A stretch of 64,000 nt of DNA from G963662905 sp963676415 (GCA_963676415.1 OY781097.1:2666001-2730000), one strand, 5' to 3'. Positions 18,601 to 27,026 are shown, counted from the first letter of the stretch. Program-made: numbers and translations. The notes: generated from the sequence alone by a model not told the origin.

Positions 18601-18888
18601 ACAACACTCACCACTTATGTTGGGCTTATGCCGCTCATTCTGGCCAATAATCCCGATGCGCGATTCCTGGTGCCAATGTCTATTTCGCTGGCCTACGGTA
18701 TCCTTTTCGGGACAATGTTCATCCTGTTGATTTTACCCGTAGTTATGCTGGGATTCAATCAGTTGAATGTATTCTATCACAAAATAACAGGGGAGAAAGA
18801 TGCCAGTGCCGAATCGGTTGAGGTTGCCGTGATCAACCATAATATTGATCTGACCTTGAAAACAAATATGGAAAAGGATTTTGAATAA
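15688..18888 (+). CDS. RND-family efflux pump, inner-membrane subunit
   Basis: 1066 residues with AcrB-type organisation: first membrane helix at about 14-32, large periplasmic loop (RGATPKEMEEGVATLVENAI near 52), a helix bundle with GMILIIGILVDDGVVIGENI (about 385-405, carrying the conserved proton-relay Asp pair), a second periplasmic loop, and a second bundle with SLWGFIALSGTIINDAIVFI (about 915-935). It exports substrates from the periplasm using the proton gradient together with the adaptor encoded 12 bp upstream. The C-terminal 40 residues are a cytoplasmic tail. The second bundle has Asn-Asp in place of a full Asp pair, as is common in this family. Confidence 0.95.
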   Translation: MKKLLSAFVKYPFYGKMFIVVLLVLGGIALMNMKKATFPMVESTTITVSVSYRGATPKEMEEGVATLVENAIRGIPGIKEFSSRSTENMSSITIEAVANYDMDELLSDVKNAVDGISNFPADAERPIVTKQRNKDMAMFLNLVSENSDLHELNQQANRIEDDLLASGFISQITINGIPQNMELVVELDETKLRAYELQMSEIQSAISSNNLDIFGGTIRNPREEIKVNLRQRSADIDDIKNIVVRTNEDGKILTIGEIADVRLTFAETPNGSYRDGKRAVSIMIQKLMNEDLEQISDFVHQYIDEYNQSHTTTKLTVTHDFMDNISTQLSTLVGNGILGVVLIIIMLSLLLNFRLSLWVAWGIPAGFLGMFIIAVIYGITINMISLFGMILIIGILVDDGVVIGENIFTHYEKGKSPRRAAIDGTMEVLPAVFTSVVTTMIAFMPLFFVEGHLKMMQDMAFVVVAVLLISLVEALFVLPGHLANPNVLKPLNNKSVYGRVRGQAECFIRFLNEKIYLPVLHKLVKNKSISIASVTGLVIITAGLFLSGKIAFVFFPGQPADHFTIDLAMKPGTNEEITKERLFKIEQAVWQANEELKKQKGDTIDYVASTNVIVGHAFSGTESGTNAGMLYVFLNSLTDTDLTDDDIKQKVTELTKDLEGAYKYAVGASSRFGAPVSYSLLSYNNDELEAGRLAFEQELEKISSLYNITNNSQLGSQEIRLELKPEAYILGFNNATLMQQVRNGFYGGLAQRMQEGKDEVWVYVRYPHQNRETIGQLEKMMIHTQQGDFPLERLANISKARSLNTINRYNGRREIRVDAYMKDQSENISPVLEDVDNVIIPKIEREYPGLTFEKQGQQKDSAEQMGSMVLYFGIAFLIIVLIIMIYFKSFSQGFMVLIMIPLGILGAVWGHAIHGEPISMMSLWGFIALSGTIINDAIVFISRFNQNMVRGMKLMDAVIDTGKSRFRPILLTTLTTYVGLMPLILANNPDARFLVPMSISLAYGILFGTMFILLILPVVMLGFNQLNVFYHKITGEKDASAESVEVAVINHNIDLTLKTNMEKDFE

Positions 18889-19009
18889 TCAAAAAAGAGA
18901 AAAAATGAAGAAGATGAAATACATACTTCTACACGAAATTTCGTGGACAGAAGAACTGCTTTATCTCAAACAGATTCCTCCAAAGATTTCCTCATGCCTC
19001 GGAAACTTT

Positions 19010-19128
19010 GTCGGAATGACGCGTTTTTCAAAGTCAGAAGGCAAATGCGGCGAGGACACAATAGGATGTTTCAAAACGCGTCCTCGCCGCATTTGCCCTA
19101 AACCCTTAATAAACAGCGTCATTCCGAC
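19010..19128. repeat. Nested inverted repeats between RND pump and tolC
   Basis: Three nested inverted pairs: outer 13-bp arms (19010-19022 and 19116-19128, GTCGGAATGACGC type), a 10-bp pair (19018-19027 and 19073-19082) and a perfect 17-bp pair (19041-19057 and 19080-19096). The whole 359-bp gap 18889-19247 is otherwise gene-free; a 94-codon frame over it is created by the repeat. The GTCATTCCGAC motif is typical of dispersed intergenic repeats in Bacteroidota. It may reduce transcription into tolC or be a mobile palindrome. Confidence 0.75.
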
Positions 19129-19247
19129 TGGAACAAAGCCGAACGAAGTGATTATGGCTTTGTGAAGGGAGGAAACTGTTGGAGCTCATTATCTCACATC
19201 AATTAGATTATTATCAAATAATTGTATAATATTTATTTTTAAGAATT

Positions 19248-20570
19248 ATGATTACCCACGAAATTACTAGTAGAAGCAAATACATATGGGCTGTGGTGAT
19301 GGCTTTGCTTACGCTTCCAGCTATGGCCCAAACCGATATCATGCGCCTTGATGACGCCATCCGCATTGCGCTGCTGAACAATTACGGCATCATTATCCAA
19401 AAGAAAAACCTGGAAGAAAACCAGATCAACAACAGCTGGGGCCAGGCAGGCGCTTTGCCCACAATCAGCTTAAACGCCACCGATGCAGAAGGCTGGAACA
19501 ATACCATTGATGATGCATTTACATCAAACCGTAATGCATCGGTGCAGCTTGACTGGGTCGTTTTCAGGGGCTACAGTGCGAAAATCTCCAAATCGAGGCT
19601 CAACGAAATGGAAAACCTTTCGGATGTAAACCTAAAAATTACGACAGAAAACACAATTGTAAGTGTTACAATGGCTTATTACAGTGCCTTGCTGCAGCTG
19701 GAAAACCTGGAATCTTCTGAGAAGATCATGAAGCTTTCCAAAGATTTGTATGATCGTGAACAGCTCAAAAAAGATATCGGAAGCAGCAAAAGCTATAATC
19801 TGCTACAGGCTCAAAATTCATGGCTCCAAGACCGCTCCACCTATCTTTCTGCGCGTGCAAACTATAATAATGCAGTGCGCCAGCTCAATTTCCTGATGGC
19901 CGAACCTTCGGAGAAAACGTATGTCCTGGAAAAGGGTTTTACAGCAGATACAAGCAGTTTTGATTTGGATGTGCTCAAGGAAAAACTGCTGTCGGACAAC
20001 TACAGCCTGCGCACGCAATACATCAATATGGAAATGGCACGGCTGGATGTGCGCTCTGCCAAAGGAGCTTTTTATCCTACAATTTCTGCCGGCTTAAATG
20101 GCGGATATAATGCCAGCGAAACCCGCTTTCAGTCCGATTTGATCCCAAATCAGTATTCGGATGGTTTTTCCGGAGGGATTACCGCCGGGATTTCCTATAC
20201 GCTTTTTCAGGGCGGCACGCGAAAACAGGCTCTGAAAATTGCTCAGATCGAAGAGGAAATCAGCTCCATTGAAACCGATCAGATGAAAGATGAACTGGAA
20301 AACCAACTGGCACAGGAGTTTGAACTTTATGAAGTGCGCAAGGAACTTTTGGCGCTTTCACAGGAACAATTGAAAGCCGCCGAGCTCAACCTGACTTTAT
20401 CGCGGCAAAAGTTTGAAACCGGAGCCATTAATTCCTTTAATTTCCGCGATGTGCAGCAGATCTATATTCAGGCCACATGGAACTACCACCGCGCTATTTA
20501 TGATGTAATTGAAAGCTATAATGCGCTCTTGCAACTTACCGGTGGGGTGATCGGACATTATGAAAGCTAA
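19248..20570 (+). CDS. TolC-family outer-membrane efflux channel
   Basis: 440 residues: signal peptide ending near LPAMAQ, then two OEP repeats, each with long amphipathic helices and a beta-hairpin. The second repeat contains ISAGLNGGYNASETRFQ and ISYTLFQGGTRKQALKIAQIEEEI, the pattern around the turn of TolC-like proteins. It forms the outer-membrane exit duct for the RND pump encoded upstream; a 359-bp gap with nested repeats separates them, so separate promoters are possible. The C-terminal ALLQLTGGVIG is the usual end of OEP repeats. Confidence 0.93.
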   Translation: MITHEITSRSKYIWAVVMALLTLPAMAQTDIMRLDDAIRIALLNNYGIIIQKKNLEENQINNSWGQAGALPTISLNATDAEGWNNTIDDAFTSNRNASVQLDWVVFRGYSAKISKSRLNEMENLSDVNLKITTENTIVSVTMAYYSALLQLENLESSEKIMKLSKDLYDREQLKKDIGSSKSYNLLQAQNSWLQDRSTYLSARANYNNAVRQLNFLMAEPSEKTYVLEKGFTADTSSFDLDVLKEKLLSDNYSLRTQYINMEMARLDVRSAKGAFYPTISAGLNGGYNASETRFQSDLIPNQYSDGFSGGITAGISYTLFQGGTRKQALKIAQIEEEISSIETDQMKDELENQLAQEFELYEVRKELLALSQEQLKAAELNLTLSRQKFETGAINSFNFRDVQQIYIQATWNYHRAIYDVIESYNALLQLTGGVIGHYES

Positions 20571-20625
20571 TGAGGAATGTCACATTGGATCACTCCGGTT
20601 TTACTGATCGGATGTCTTACACCTA

Positions 20626-20727
20626 CCTACTCATCGGATGACTTTAATAACTTAATCTCACTCATCGGATGACTCCAAGTCATCCGATGAGTAGTTGACA
20701 GGCGGCTTCAGTCATCCGATGAGTAGG
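20626..20727. repeat. CTCATCGGATGACT motif, four copies in two orientations
   Basis: The 14-bp motif occurs forward at about 20630-20643 and 20661-20674 and inverted at 20678-20691 and 20710-20723. The inner pair forms a perfect 14-bp hairpin with a 3-base loop; the outer copies extend the symmetry by CCTA/TAGG. Degenerate copies lie just upstream (20581-20620). It follows tolC by 55 bp and may also act as a terminator-like or REP-like hairpin. Confidence 0.75.
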
Positions 20728-21702
20728 TCTAATTTGCCCCAATAAGTATATTTACAGAATATCCACCATAGCCATCTCCACAGCACCTGGCTGCCCGCAA
20801 AGTATTTGCAGCGACCTGGTATAGCGATGGTATAGCGATGGTAGCAGGAAAACCCCTGTGGGGACAATGCGGGTTTTAAAGGGAATTGCTCCGGAATTCC
20901 GTAAATATATGGCTTATAAATTGCTTGCTTAAAACCGCTTGTCATTGTCCCTTAGCTTCCAATCCCTGCTGTGCTCTTACACTTGCCCGAACCTGAAAAA
21001 CCATAATTCCCTGTGTTTTTTTGGGTAGAAAGCTCTTGATTGATTTTCTATAAGCACAAGAAACTATTATCATGCGCATGAAAATATCAAGGCAACAAGA
21101 GCTGGTGAAAGAAAGTTGCTTTCGTGCCTTGCGGAAGGTATGGGTTTGCTTAGCCGGACTCGCTAAGCCACGCGTGAGGACACGCGCGGGAACGGGGGGG
21201 CAGGCGGGCTTATCCGTTTTAATAAACGCTTATATCCGGTTATAAGCGTTTATTAAAACGGCTACGTAGGCGATTTTGGATAAATTTAGGTGCTTTTTAA
21301 GGTTTTTAGCTTATGTACATTTTATACTGCACATGGGCTAAGCACAGCAGGATCGTGGCATTTTCATGAAATATGTTTGTTTCATAAGCAGTATGTTTTA
21401 GGCTTCATTTTGTTTCGGTTCGGGCAGGGAAGAAGCCAAAAGAACAGCTTATTCGGGTGTCAAAGCAAAATACTTTGCGTGGAAAAAATGAAAGATTTGC
21501 AGAGATCATCCTTGGAAATTAGACAATATTATCTAAATTTGTAGAGAAACAAAGAAAATGCATATGAAACCGGCATGCGCCCATACATATTTTGGTAAAA
21601 TAAAGCCTGATAGGCAAACACCAGCTTCGGACAAAGGCGATGTATTGGTAATTGGGGGTTCTTATATGCAGAAGTTAGCTTTCATGTTAAAAATTACTGC
21701 AT
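20728..21702. other. Gene-poor junction before the HD-Hsp90 gene
   Basis: No convincing gene is seen in about 1 kb. It contains a tandem 11-bp duplication at 20820-20841, a 12-bp perfect palindrome TCATGCGCATGA at 21070-21081 flanked by partly inverted sequence (AGCTCTTG ... CAAGAGCT), GC-rich tracts at 21160-21210, and the long hairpin listed separately. From about 21559 to 21717 a 52-codon frame runs into the next gene start but has no recognisable product. The region looks like an insertion boundary made of remnants. Confidence 0.5.
21214..21261. repeat. Perfect 21-bp hairpin with 6-base loop
   Basis: Left arm 21214-21234 (CCGTTTTAATAAACGCTTAT...) is the exact reverse complement of 21241-21261; the loop is TCCGGT. 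There is no T-run after it, so it is not a standard terminator. The perfection of the arms suggests recent origin or selection; a folded-DNA recombination site or element end is possible. Confidence 0.8.
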
Positions 21703-24333
21703 ATGAACTATAAAGATTATATAAAGAATCCAGACTTATTATCAAGTATTATTGAATGTGAGAAACAAATTACTCCCATACTTCAACAATACATTTCCCA
21801 TTTTCCTGAATATACTGACCATTCAATTAATCATTCTTGGATTGTATTAAGGTATGCCATTGAGCTGTTAGATGATGGAATTAGTAAATTGAATGAAGAT
21901 GAATTATATGTATTAATCATGGCGGCATTGTTACATGATATAGGTATGTCTCCATCAAAAAAAATGCAGGATACTTTAAAAGAAAAGTCTGATGATTTGC
22001 CCAATGAGATTAGGAAAATTCATCATGAATTAAGCTATGAATATATTATCCAGAATTGGGAAACATTAAAAATTCCAAACAAAAATTATGCAAAGGCAAT
22101 TGGGTTAGTTGCTATGGGACATAGGAAGGTTGACTTATTTGATAGCAACCTTTATGAACACGAGTTTATTGTTAAAGGGGGTAAAAAATTTGTTTGTCTT
22201 CCTTATTTAGCTGGGTTACTAAGGTTAGCAGATGAATTAGATATTACGAATGACAGAACTCCTGAATTATTATTTGATAATCATTATCCCTCTGAAGAAA
22301 CGAGTAAAGAAGAATGGGAAAAACATAGAGCTAATTATTTTATAAACTACAGAGACAACAATATTATCATTTCAGCTGAATGCTCTTTGAGAAATGTATA
22401 TTATGGATTACTAGAACAAAAAAATAAAATTCAGTCTGTCATTAATGATTTTCAAAAGCTAATCCATTTATTTCCAAAAAGTAAAAGTTGTTTAAGTCTC
22501 AAGTATTCCAATCTTATTCAAAAAATAGAAACCATAGGTTTTATTCCGATACAAATTGGGTTTAGTTTTGATTTTCAGAATACTTTTAATGCATTTATTG
22601 GTAAGAATCTATATAATGATGATTTTGTAGCAATTAGAGAAGTTATTCAAAATGCTATTGATTCATGTCTTTATAAAACAAGGATAAATACAAACTATAC
22701 TCCTTCTATTAAGTTGAAACTTTCAGAAGACAAACTTGAGATAGAGGATAATGGTTTAGGCATGGATTTTTTCATAATTGAAAATTATTTTGCAAAGCTA
22801 AATAGTAGCTATTACTTGCAGGAGTCTGTATCAAAAAAATATGAGTCAATCAGTCAATTTGGTGTTGGTGTTTTTTCTTACTTCTTATTATGTGATAGTT
22901 TTGATGTAGAAACAAAAAAAGAGAATAATGATGCTATAAAATTTAGAGTCACAAATAACTCTGAAAGCTCATTCTATTTTTTTGAAAAACCTTCATCCAG
23001 ACAAGTGGGCACTAAAATCACTTTCAACCTTAATAACAAGTTGGATTTTAATTTTTTAGTAGATAAAGTCCAGCATTTTTTCAAGTATATTGATGTTGAG
23101 TTAATTATTAGTGATGAGTCAGATGCGTTATACAAAATATCTAAAAAGGATTTTCAAGTTGATAAATCGAAACTTATCTCAGAAAATATTAAAGTGTTGT
23201 CTGAAACAAAAGTTTCGGAGATTGATTTGGTTAGTTCGCACCTTGATAATGACATATATGAAGGACAGATTAATCTTTTTGTTTTAAAGCAAGAGGAACA
23301 TATTAATCCTAAAAGTCTTTATGACACAATTGTATACTCATACAATCCAACATATGATATTTATCAAAAAGGGATTTATATCAATACTTTAAGTAGCATT
23401 ATCTTAAGAAATACAGTTGGAGCAATTAATATTAAATCTAAGCTTAACCTGAATATCTCAAGAAATAGCTTTTCTAGTTCGGATAGTCTTAATAATATTA
23501 TTTCCGCATTCGAAAATGACTTAATAGAAAAAGTTTTTTGTAGCTGGCAAAATCTTTCAGACCCAGAAAAGTGCATTAATTCAAATGATTTCATTAAAAA
23601 TTATCTGAGCCTATATCGAATTAATGATAAAACTATAGAAATATTAAAAGAGCATTGGTTCATACAGGTTTATGACTCAAAAGGAATATCAATATTAAAT
23701 TTTAAAAATTTATTAAACTTAAAATCTCTTATTATTCTAAATAACTATGATGTCCATGAGAAAAAATCTGCATTAAATGAAGAAAAGATAAAAACCATAT
23801 ATGATAAATTAAACATCCCACTGATATTGTGTTTTAATGAATCATATTCGAAGAATGTTTTGAAATATTCTGAAAAAATGAATCTTAAAATTGAATTACT
23901 TCATACACCAGAAAATGATTTTTTCCATATTAATACATTAGGAGTAGGTAATATTAAAAAGCGGCAATTATTCCGAAAGGAATGTTACCCATGTTCTTCA
24001 AAAGAAACAATTATCGTATACCCAAATATTGGAATTGAGAGTTACATTAACTCAGAACATGTTGTTATTAAATACCTATTGGAAAATGAATCTAGAATTG
24101 AACGTAACTCTCAATTCTCAGATTTATGGACAGGTTTTTTGGACCTTCTTAGGGAGTTTATATTCTATTATAGACTCCACGGAGAATATTCAGATTACAA
24201 ATTCGATGAGTCCATTAAACGTTTAAATGACATACTTTACAAAATTAATTCAATTGAAAAAACGAATTTTGAAATAAAAAATTCTGACTTTCCAGAATGG
24301 ATGAATAAAATAAAGAAAAAACACAAAAGCTAA
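21703..24333 (+). CDS. HD hydrolase plus Hsp90-type ATPase protein, candidate defence gene
   Basis: 876 residues, cytoplasmic. The N-terminal 1-260 is an HD metal-dependent phosphohydrolase-like domain: His44 (SINHSW), His78-Asp79 (AALLHDIGMS), His107-His108, His140 and Asp177 in LLRLADELD. It is followed at about 300-480 by a GHKL/Hsp90-like ATPase: N-box REVIQNAIDS (312-321), DNGLGMD (349-355) and QFGVGVFSYF (385-394), as in HtpG and MutL. The C-terminal 400 residues are not recognised. HD plus Hsp90-type fusions of this kind have, as far as I recall, been discussed among bacterial conflict systems; a defence role is inference. The gene is strongly AT-rich compared with the preceding efflux genes, stands alone, and lies between palindrome-rich DNA and an IS element, all signs of transfer. 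Confidence 0.75.
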   Translation: MNYKDYIKNPDLLSSIIECEKQITPILQQYISHFPEYTDHSINHSWIVLRYAIELLDDGISKLNEDELYVLIMAALLHDIGMSPSKKMQDTLKEKSDDLPNEIRKIHHELSYEYIIQNWETLKIPNKNYAKAIGLVAMGHRKVDLFDSNLYEHEFIVKGGKKFVCLPYLAGLLRLADELDITNDRTPELLFDNHYPSEETSKEEWEKHRANYFINYRDNNIIISAECSLRNVYYGLLEQKNKIQSVINDFQKLIHLFPKSKSCLSLKYSNLIQKIETIGFIPIQIGFSFDFQNTFNAFIGKNLYNDDFVAIREVIQNAIDSCLYKTRINTNYTPSIKLKLSEDKLEIEDNGLGMDFFIIENYFAKLNSSYYLQESVSKKYESISQFGVGVFSYFLLCDSFDVETKKENNDAIKFRVTNNSESSFYFFEKPSSRQVGTKITFNLNNKLDFNFLVDKVQHFFKYIDVELIISDESDALYKISKKDFQVDKSKLISENIKVLSETKVSEIDLVSSHLDNDIYEGQINLFVLKQEEHINPKSLYDTIVYSYNPTYDIYQKGIYINTLSSIILRNTVGAINIKSKLNLNISRNSFSSSDSLNNIISAFENDLIEKVFCSWQNLSDPEKCINSNDFIKNYLSLYRINDKTIEILKEHWFIQVYDSKGISILNFKNLLNLKSLIILNNYDVHEKKSALNEEKIKTIYDKLNIPLILCFNESYSKNVLKYSEKMNLKIELLHTPENDFFHINTLGVGNIKKRQLFRKECYPCSSKETIIVYPNIGIESYINSEHVVIKYLLENESRIERNSQFSDLWTGFLDLLREFIFYYRLHGEYSDYKFDESIKRLNDILYKINSIEKTNFEIKNSDFPEWMNKIKKKHKS

Positions 24334-24337
24334 CATT

Positions 24338-24447
24338 TTGTATATTCCATAGGGGTTTCAGCGGTTTTTGGGCATTGTAGCTTTTATCAAATTAAGGTGC
24401 AACGGTCGACAGTGACGCTCTCCGAAAATCCCCTACGTAACATACAA
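24338..24447. repeat. Long imperfect palindrome, cassette-boundary type, copy 1
   Basis: Arms 24338-24355 and 24430-24447 match as inverted repeats with 3 mismatches in 18 (TTGTATATTCCATAGGGG against CCCCTACGTAACATACAA). The right half contains GTCGACAGTGACGCTCTCCG, closely matching GTCGGACACTGACGCTCTTC in the element at 28.5 kb. It begins 4 bp after the stop of the HD-Hsp90 gene. Confidence 0.7.
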
Positions 24448-24462
24448 TTTACCGTCAGACTT

Positions 24463-26144
24463 TCTAAAAACCTTGATAACTTCATGCAGTATTGTTGAAA
24501 ACAATGAACTCGACGATTAGTATAAGGCCTTGTTATTTAGTATCTTCATATCATGAAATATATCGAAGGAACAGACCGCAGCCAAACCGCCCTTTTTCCG
24601 GTATCGCTAGACCAAGCCATTGAGCCACATAATGAAGTGCGCATTATTGACCTTTTTGTGGACAGCCTCAATATTGAAGAAATGGGCTTTAGAACCGGGC
24701 ATCAGGAAAACGGCCGGCCGGCATACCACCCCAAGGACCTATTGAAGATCTACATATACGGCTATATGAACCGCACAAGGTCTTCGCGAGAACTTGAAAA
24801 AGAATGCAAACGGAACATTGAGCTCATGTGGCTTGTCAAATGCCTTGCCCCCGACCACAATACCATTTCCAATTTCAGGCGCGACAACCCCAGGGCCATC
24901 AGGAAAGTGTTCCGGCAAACAGTAAGTATTGCCAAAAACTTTGATCTGATCGGGGGAAAGCTACTGGCAGGCGACAGCACCAAAGTCCGCGCCCAGAACA
25001 GCAAAAAGAACAACTACAACCAGAAGAAAGTGGAGCGTCACCTGGAGTATATCGAAAAAAAGCTGGATCAGTACCAGGAGCAACTGTCCGAAGCCGATGG
25101 CGACAGCCAGGCGCAAATCCAGGCAGAGATAGAAAAGCAAGAAGGGCGCAAACAGTTTTACCGCGATATCCAACAGCAACTGGATGAAAGCGGTCAGCCA
25201 CAAGTTTCCACCAGCGATCCGGAAAGCCGGCAAATGATCACCCGCAATAACATAACCGAAGTGGCCTACAGCATCCAGACAACAGTTGACGGAAAAAACA
25301 AGCTTCCCATTGATTATAAAGTTACCAACCAAAACGACAGCAAGGCCATGGGGCCGATGCTCAGGCGTGCCAAAGCCATTATCGGGCACAATGATTTTAC
25401 TGCCCTTTACGATAAAGGATACCATACCGGAAGCGAATTTGCCATTGCCGACCGGTTGGGCATCCAAACCCTTGTTGCCATCCCGGCCATTTCCGGGGCA
25501 TCGAAAGCACCAACCCCCGAATATGATGTACAAAATTTTGAATATAGTCCCGGCAAAGATTGCTACACCTGTCCTCAGGGGCAAGAGCTCTATTCAAATG
25601 GCACCTGGTATTATGCCAGCAAGAAAGCCTACCGCTTCCGTCAGTTCAAGACCCCTAAATGCAAAACCTGTCCTGCCCAGCATTTATGCACCAAATCAAA
25701 GATTAATGGGAAAATAGTACAGCGCAGCGAATTCACCAAAAACATAGAAGCCAACAAAGAAAGGATGATCAACAATGAGAGGGCTTACAAAAAGCGGCAG
25801 GCCATAGTGGAGCACCCATACGGCACAATAAAAAGGCAGTGGGGTTTTGGACATATTATGACCAAAAAGGGTATAAAACGAGCCAGTGCCGATGTTGGCT
25901 TGGTGTTTATTTCTTATAATTTACGTCGTTTGATCAATATTCTGGGCGCAAAAGCTTTCGGGGAGTGGCTGGCCGCTTTTTTCGGTCATATAATGGCCAT
26001 TTTGGAAGCCACAGGCCGGTTTTTCGGACAGCTAAAACAGAGCTTGATTTATAATGCAAACAAAAAAAAGATCGTCACATGGCAGATATTTGCTAATTTT
26101 AGCACTTCATGACGGCTGGACGGAGAAAAACGAAGGTTTTTAGA
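24463..26144 (+). mobile_element. IS1182-family insertion sequence
   Basis: One transposase gene is bracketed by 12-bp perfect inverted ends (TCTAAAAACCTT at 24463-24474, complement at 26133-26144). No clear target duplication is seen at these exact borders, so the true ends may differ by a few bases. DNA on its right (CCGTTGGCGGTAATTG, about 26152) looks like the end of a cassette-boundary palindrome, suggesting insertion into or beside such an element. Confidence 0.7.
24553..26112 (+). CDS. IS1182-family transposase
   Basis: 519 residues, full length for the family. The N-terminal DUF772-type region includes GRPAYHPKDLLKIYIYGYMN and NTISNFRRDN. The DDE catalytic core starts with LLAGDSTKVRAQNSKKNN, then ALYDKGYHTGSEFAIAD, and ends with the Glu in IVEHPYGTIKRQWGF. 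A Cys-rich insert (CYTCPQGQEL, CKTCPAQHLC) is usual for IS1182-type enzymes. A Gln/Glu-rich coiled-coil at about 160-215 separates the first Asp from the rest of the core. No frameshift or stop is present, so the enzyme could be active. Codon use is GC-richer than the flanking accessory genes. Confidence 0.95.
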   Translation: MKYIEGTDRSQTALFPVSLDQAIEPHNEVRIIDLFVDSLNIEEMGFRTGHQENGRPAYHPKDLLKIYIYGYMNRTRSSRELEKECKRNIELMWLVKCLAPDHNTISNFRRDNPRAIRKVFRQTVSIAKNFDLIGGKLLAGDSTKVRAQNSKKNNYNQKKVERHLEYIEKKLDQYQEQLSEADGDSQAQIQAEIEKQEGRKQFYRDIQQQLDESGQPQVSTSDPESRQMITRNNITEVAYSIQTTVDGKNKLPIDYKVTNQNDSKAMGPMLRRAKAIIGHNDFTALYDKGYHTGSEFAIADRLGIQTLVAIPAISGASKAPTPEYDVQNFEYSPGKDCYTCPQGQELYSNGTWYYASKKAYRFRQFKTPKCKTCPAQHLCTKSKINGKIVQRSEFTKNIEANKERMINNERAYKKRQAIVEHPYGTIKRQWGFGHIMTKKGIKRASADVGLVFISYNLRRLINILGAKAFGEWLAAFFGHIMAILEATGRFFGQLKQSLIYNANKKKIVTWQIFANFSTS

Positions 26145-26194
26145 CGGACTGCCGTTGGCGGTAATTGTAAGAGCGACCTGCACAGGATTAACAG

Positions 26195-26518
26195 ATGGAT
26201 AAATTAAAGACCAAAATAGAGAGCATTAAAAAAGACATTAAGAATTTGACTTCTAAATTCTGCGATGAGAAATTTAGTGTGGCATATTACGGTGCTTTTG
26301 ATATTGACCCTAAATACTTAGTTTATTGGATTTGTGTGCAAACTGATAAGGTTAAACATGATTTAGAAAACAATGAGTTTTTGAGAAATGATTTACGAGA
26401 ACTTTTAGATAAAAATGACTATCCAATTGATTCAAGAAAACATGTAGCGATTGGATTTGAATCACAAGAAACAGTTGATAGAGAATCAAATGGTAATTGG
26501 TGGCATCACTTTAAATAG
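26195..26518 (+). CDS. Small hypothetical protein of cassette type
   Basis: 107 residues with no signal peptide. Contains VAYYGAFDIDPKYLVYWICVQTDK and ends AIGFESQETVDRESNGNWWHHFK. I associate similar orphan proteins with mobile, cassette-like loci in Bacteroidota, but no function is known. It starts about 40 bp after a CCGTTGGCGGTAATTG sequence that looks like the end of a boundary palindrome, and is followed 12 bp later by another orphan gene. Confidence 0.65.
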   Translation: MDKLKTKIESIKKDIKNLTSKFCDEKFSVAYYGAFDIDPKYLVYWICVQTDKVKHDLENNEFLRNDLRELLDKNDYPIDSRKHVAIGFESQETVDRESNGNWWHHFK

Positions 26519-26530
26519 TAAACGACAATA

Positions 26531-27010
26531 ATGATTTCAAAATTAAACAAATCGGATTTCGTAAAACGATTAGAACAAAATACGAAAATTGGTGACCCTA
26601 AAATAAAAGGGACTCCTTTTGCTGTATTAACAATGTTCGGTAAGACAAGAATGAAATTTTATGGAGAGTATTCCAGCTCCAATTTTCGGTTGACTAAGAA
26701 TGCAATTCTTTATCCGATTCCATACATATTTGAGGGAACAATAAAATCCAAGGATAAAAATTCAACGGAGATTTCATTAAAAATTAAACCGATTTGGTTT
26801 GGATACTTATGGATAAGGATATTGCCTATTCTGGCGTTGATTTTTATAAATTTAATGCTGATTATTAACGGTGAAGGCATTGAGACTGAAATATATTTTC
26901 TCGTGAATGCTTTTTTATTGTTCATGTTTTCTCCGATTCTTTTGACGATTAGACAGAAGAATAAACTACTTAAAGACTTTAAAGAAATATTAGATATAAG
27001 TGATAGATAA
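26531..27010 (+). CDS. Hypothetical membrane protein
   Basis: 159 residues. The first 95 are soluble and polar (KIKGTPFAVLTMFGKTRMKFYG), followed by two predicted membrane helices at about 96-113 (RILPILALIFINLMLII) and 122-141 (YFLVNAFLLFMFSPILLTI) and a short charged tail. Not recognised. It sits 12 bp after the preceding orphan gene and is AT-rich like it. The stop is followed by ACCGCCAAC, the mirror image of GTTGGCGGT at 26155, so the two orphan genes look bracketed by the two halves of boundary palindromes. Confidence 0.6.
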   Translation: MISKLNKSDFVKRLEQNTKIGDPKIKGTPFAVLTMFGKTRMKFYGEYSSSNFRLTKNAILYPIPYIFEGTIKSKDKNSTEISLKIKPIWFGYLWIRILPILALIFINLMLIINGEGIETEIYFLVNAFLLFMFSPILLTIRQKNKLLKDFKEILDISDR

Positions 27011-27026
27011 TAAACAACATACCGCC

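Noticed and set aside
18881..19165. 94-codon frame between RND pump and tolC
   Set aside because: It is laid over nested inverted repeats, overlaps the pump gene and has no protein-like pattern.
20990..21130. Possible retron or structured RNA gene
   Set aside because: The palindrome at 21070-21081 and flanking inverted stretches suggest structure, but no reverse transcriptase is present and the arms are too irregular to claim a known RNA.
21290..21717. Short frames before the HD-Hsp90 gene
   Set aside because: The 84-codon and about 52-codon frames lack recognisable motifs, conserved start context or amino-acid bias; they look like remnants.
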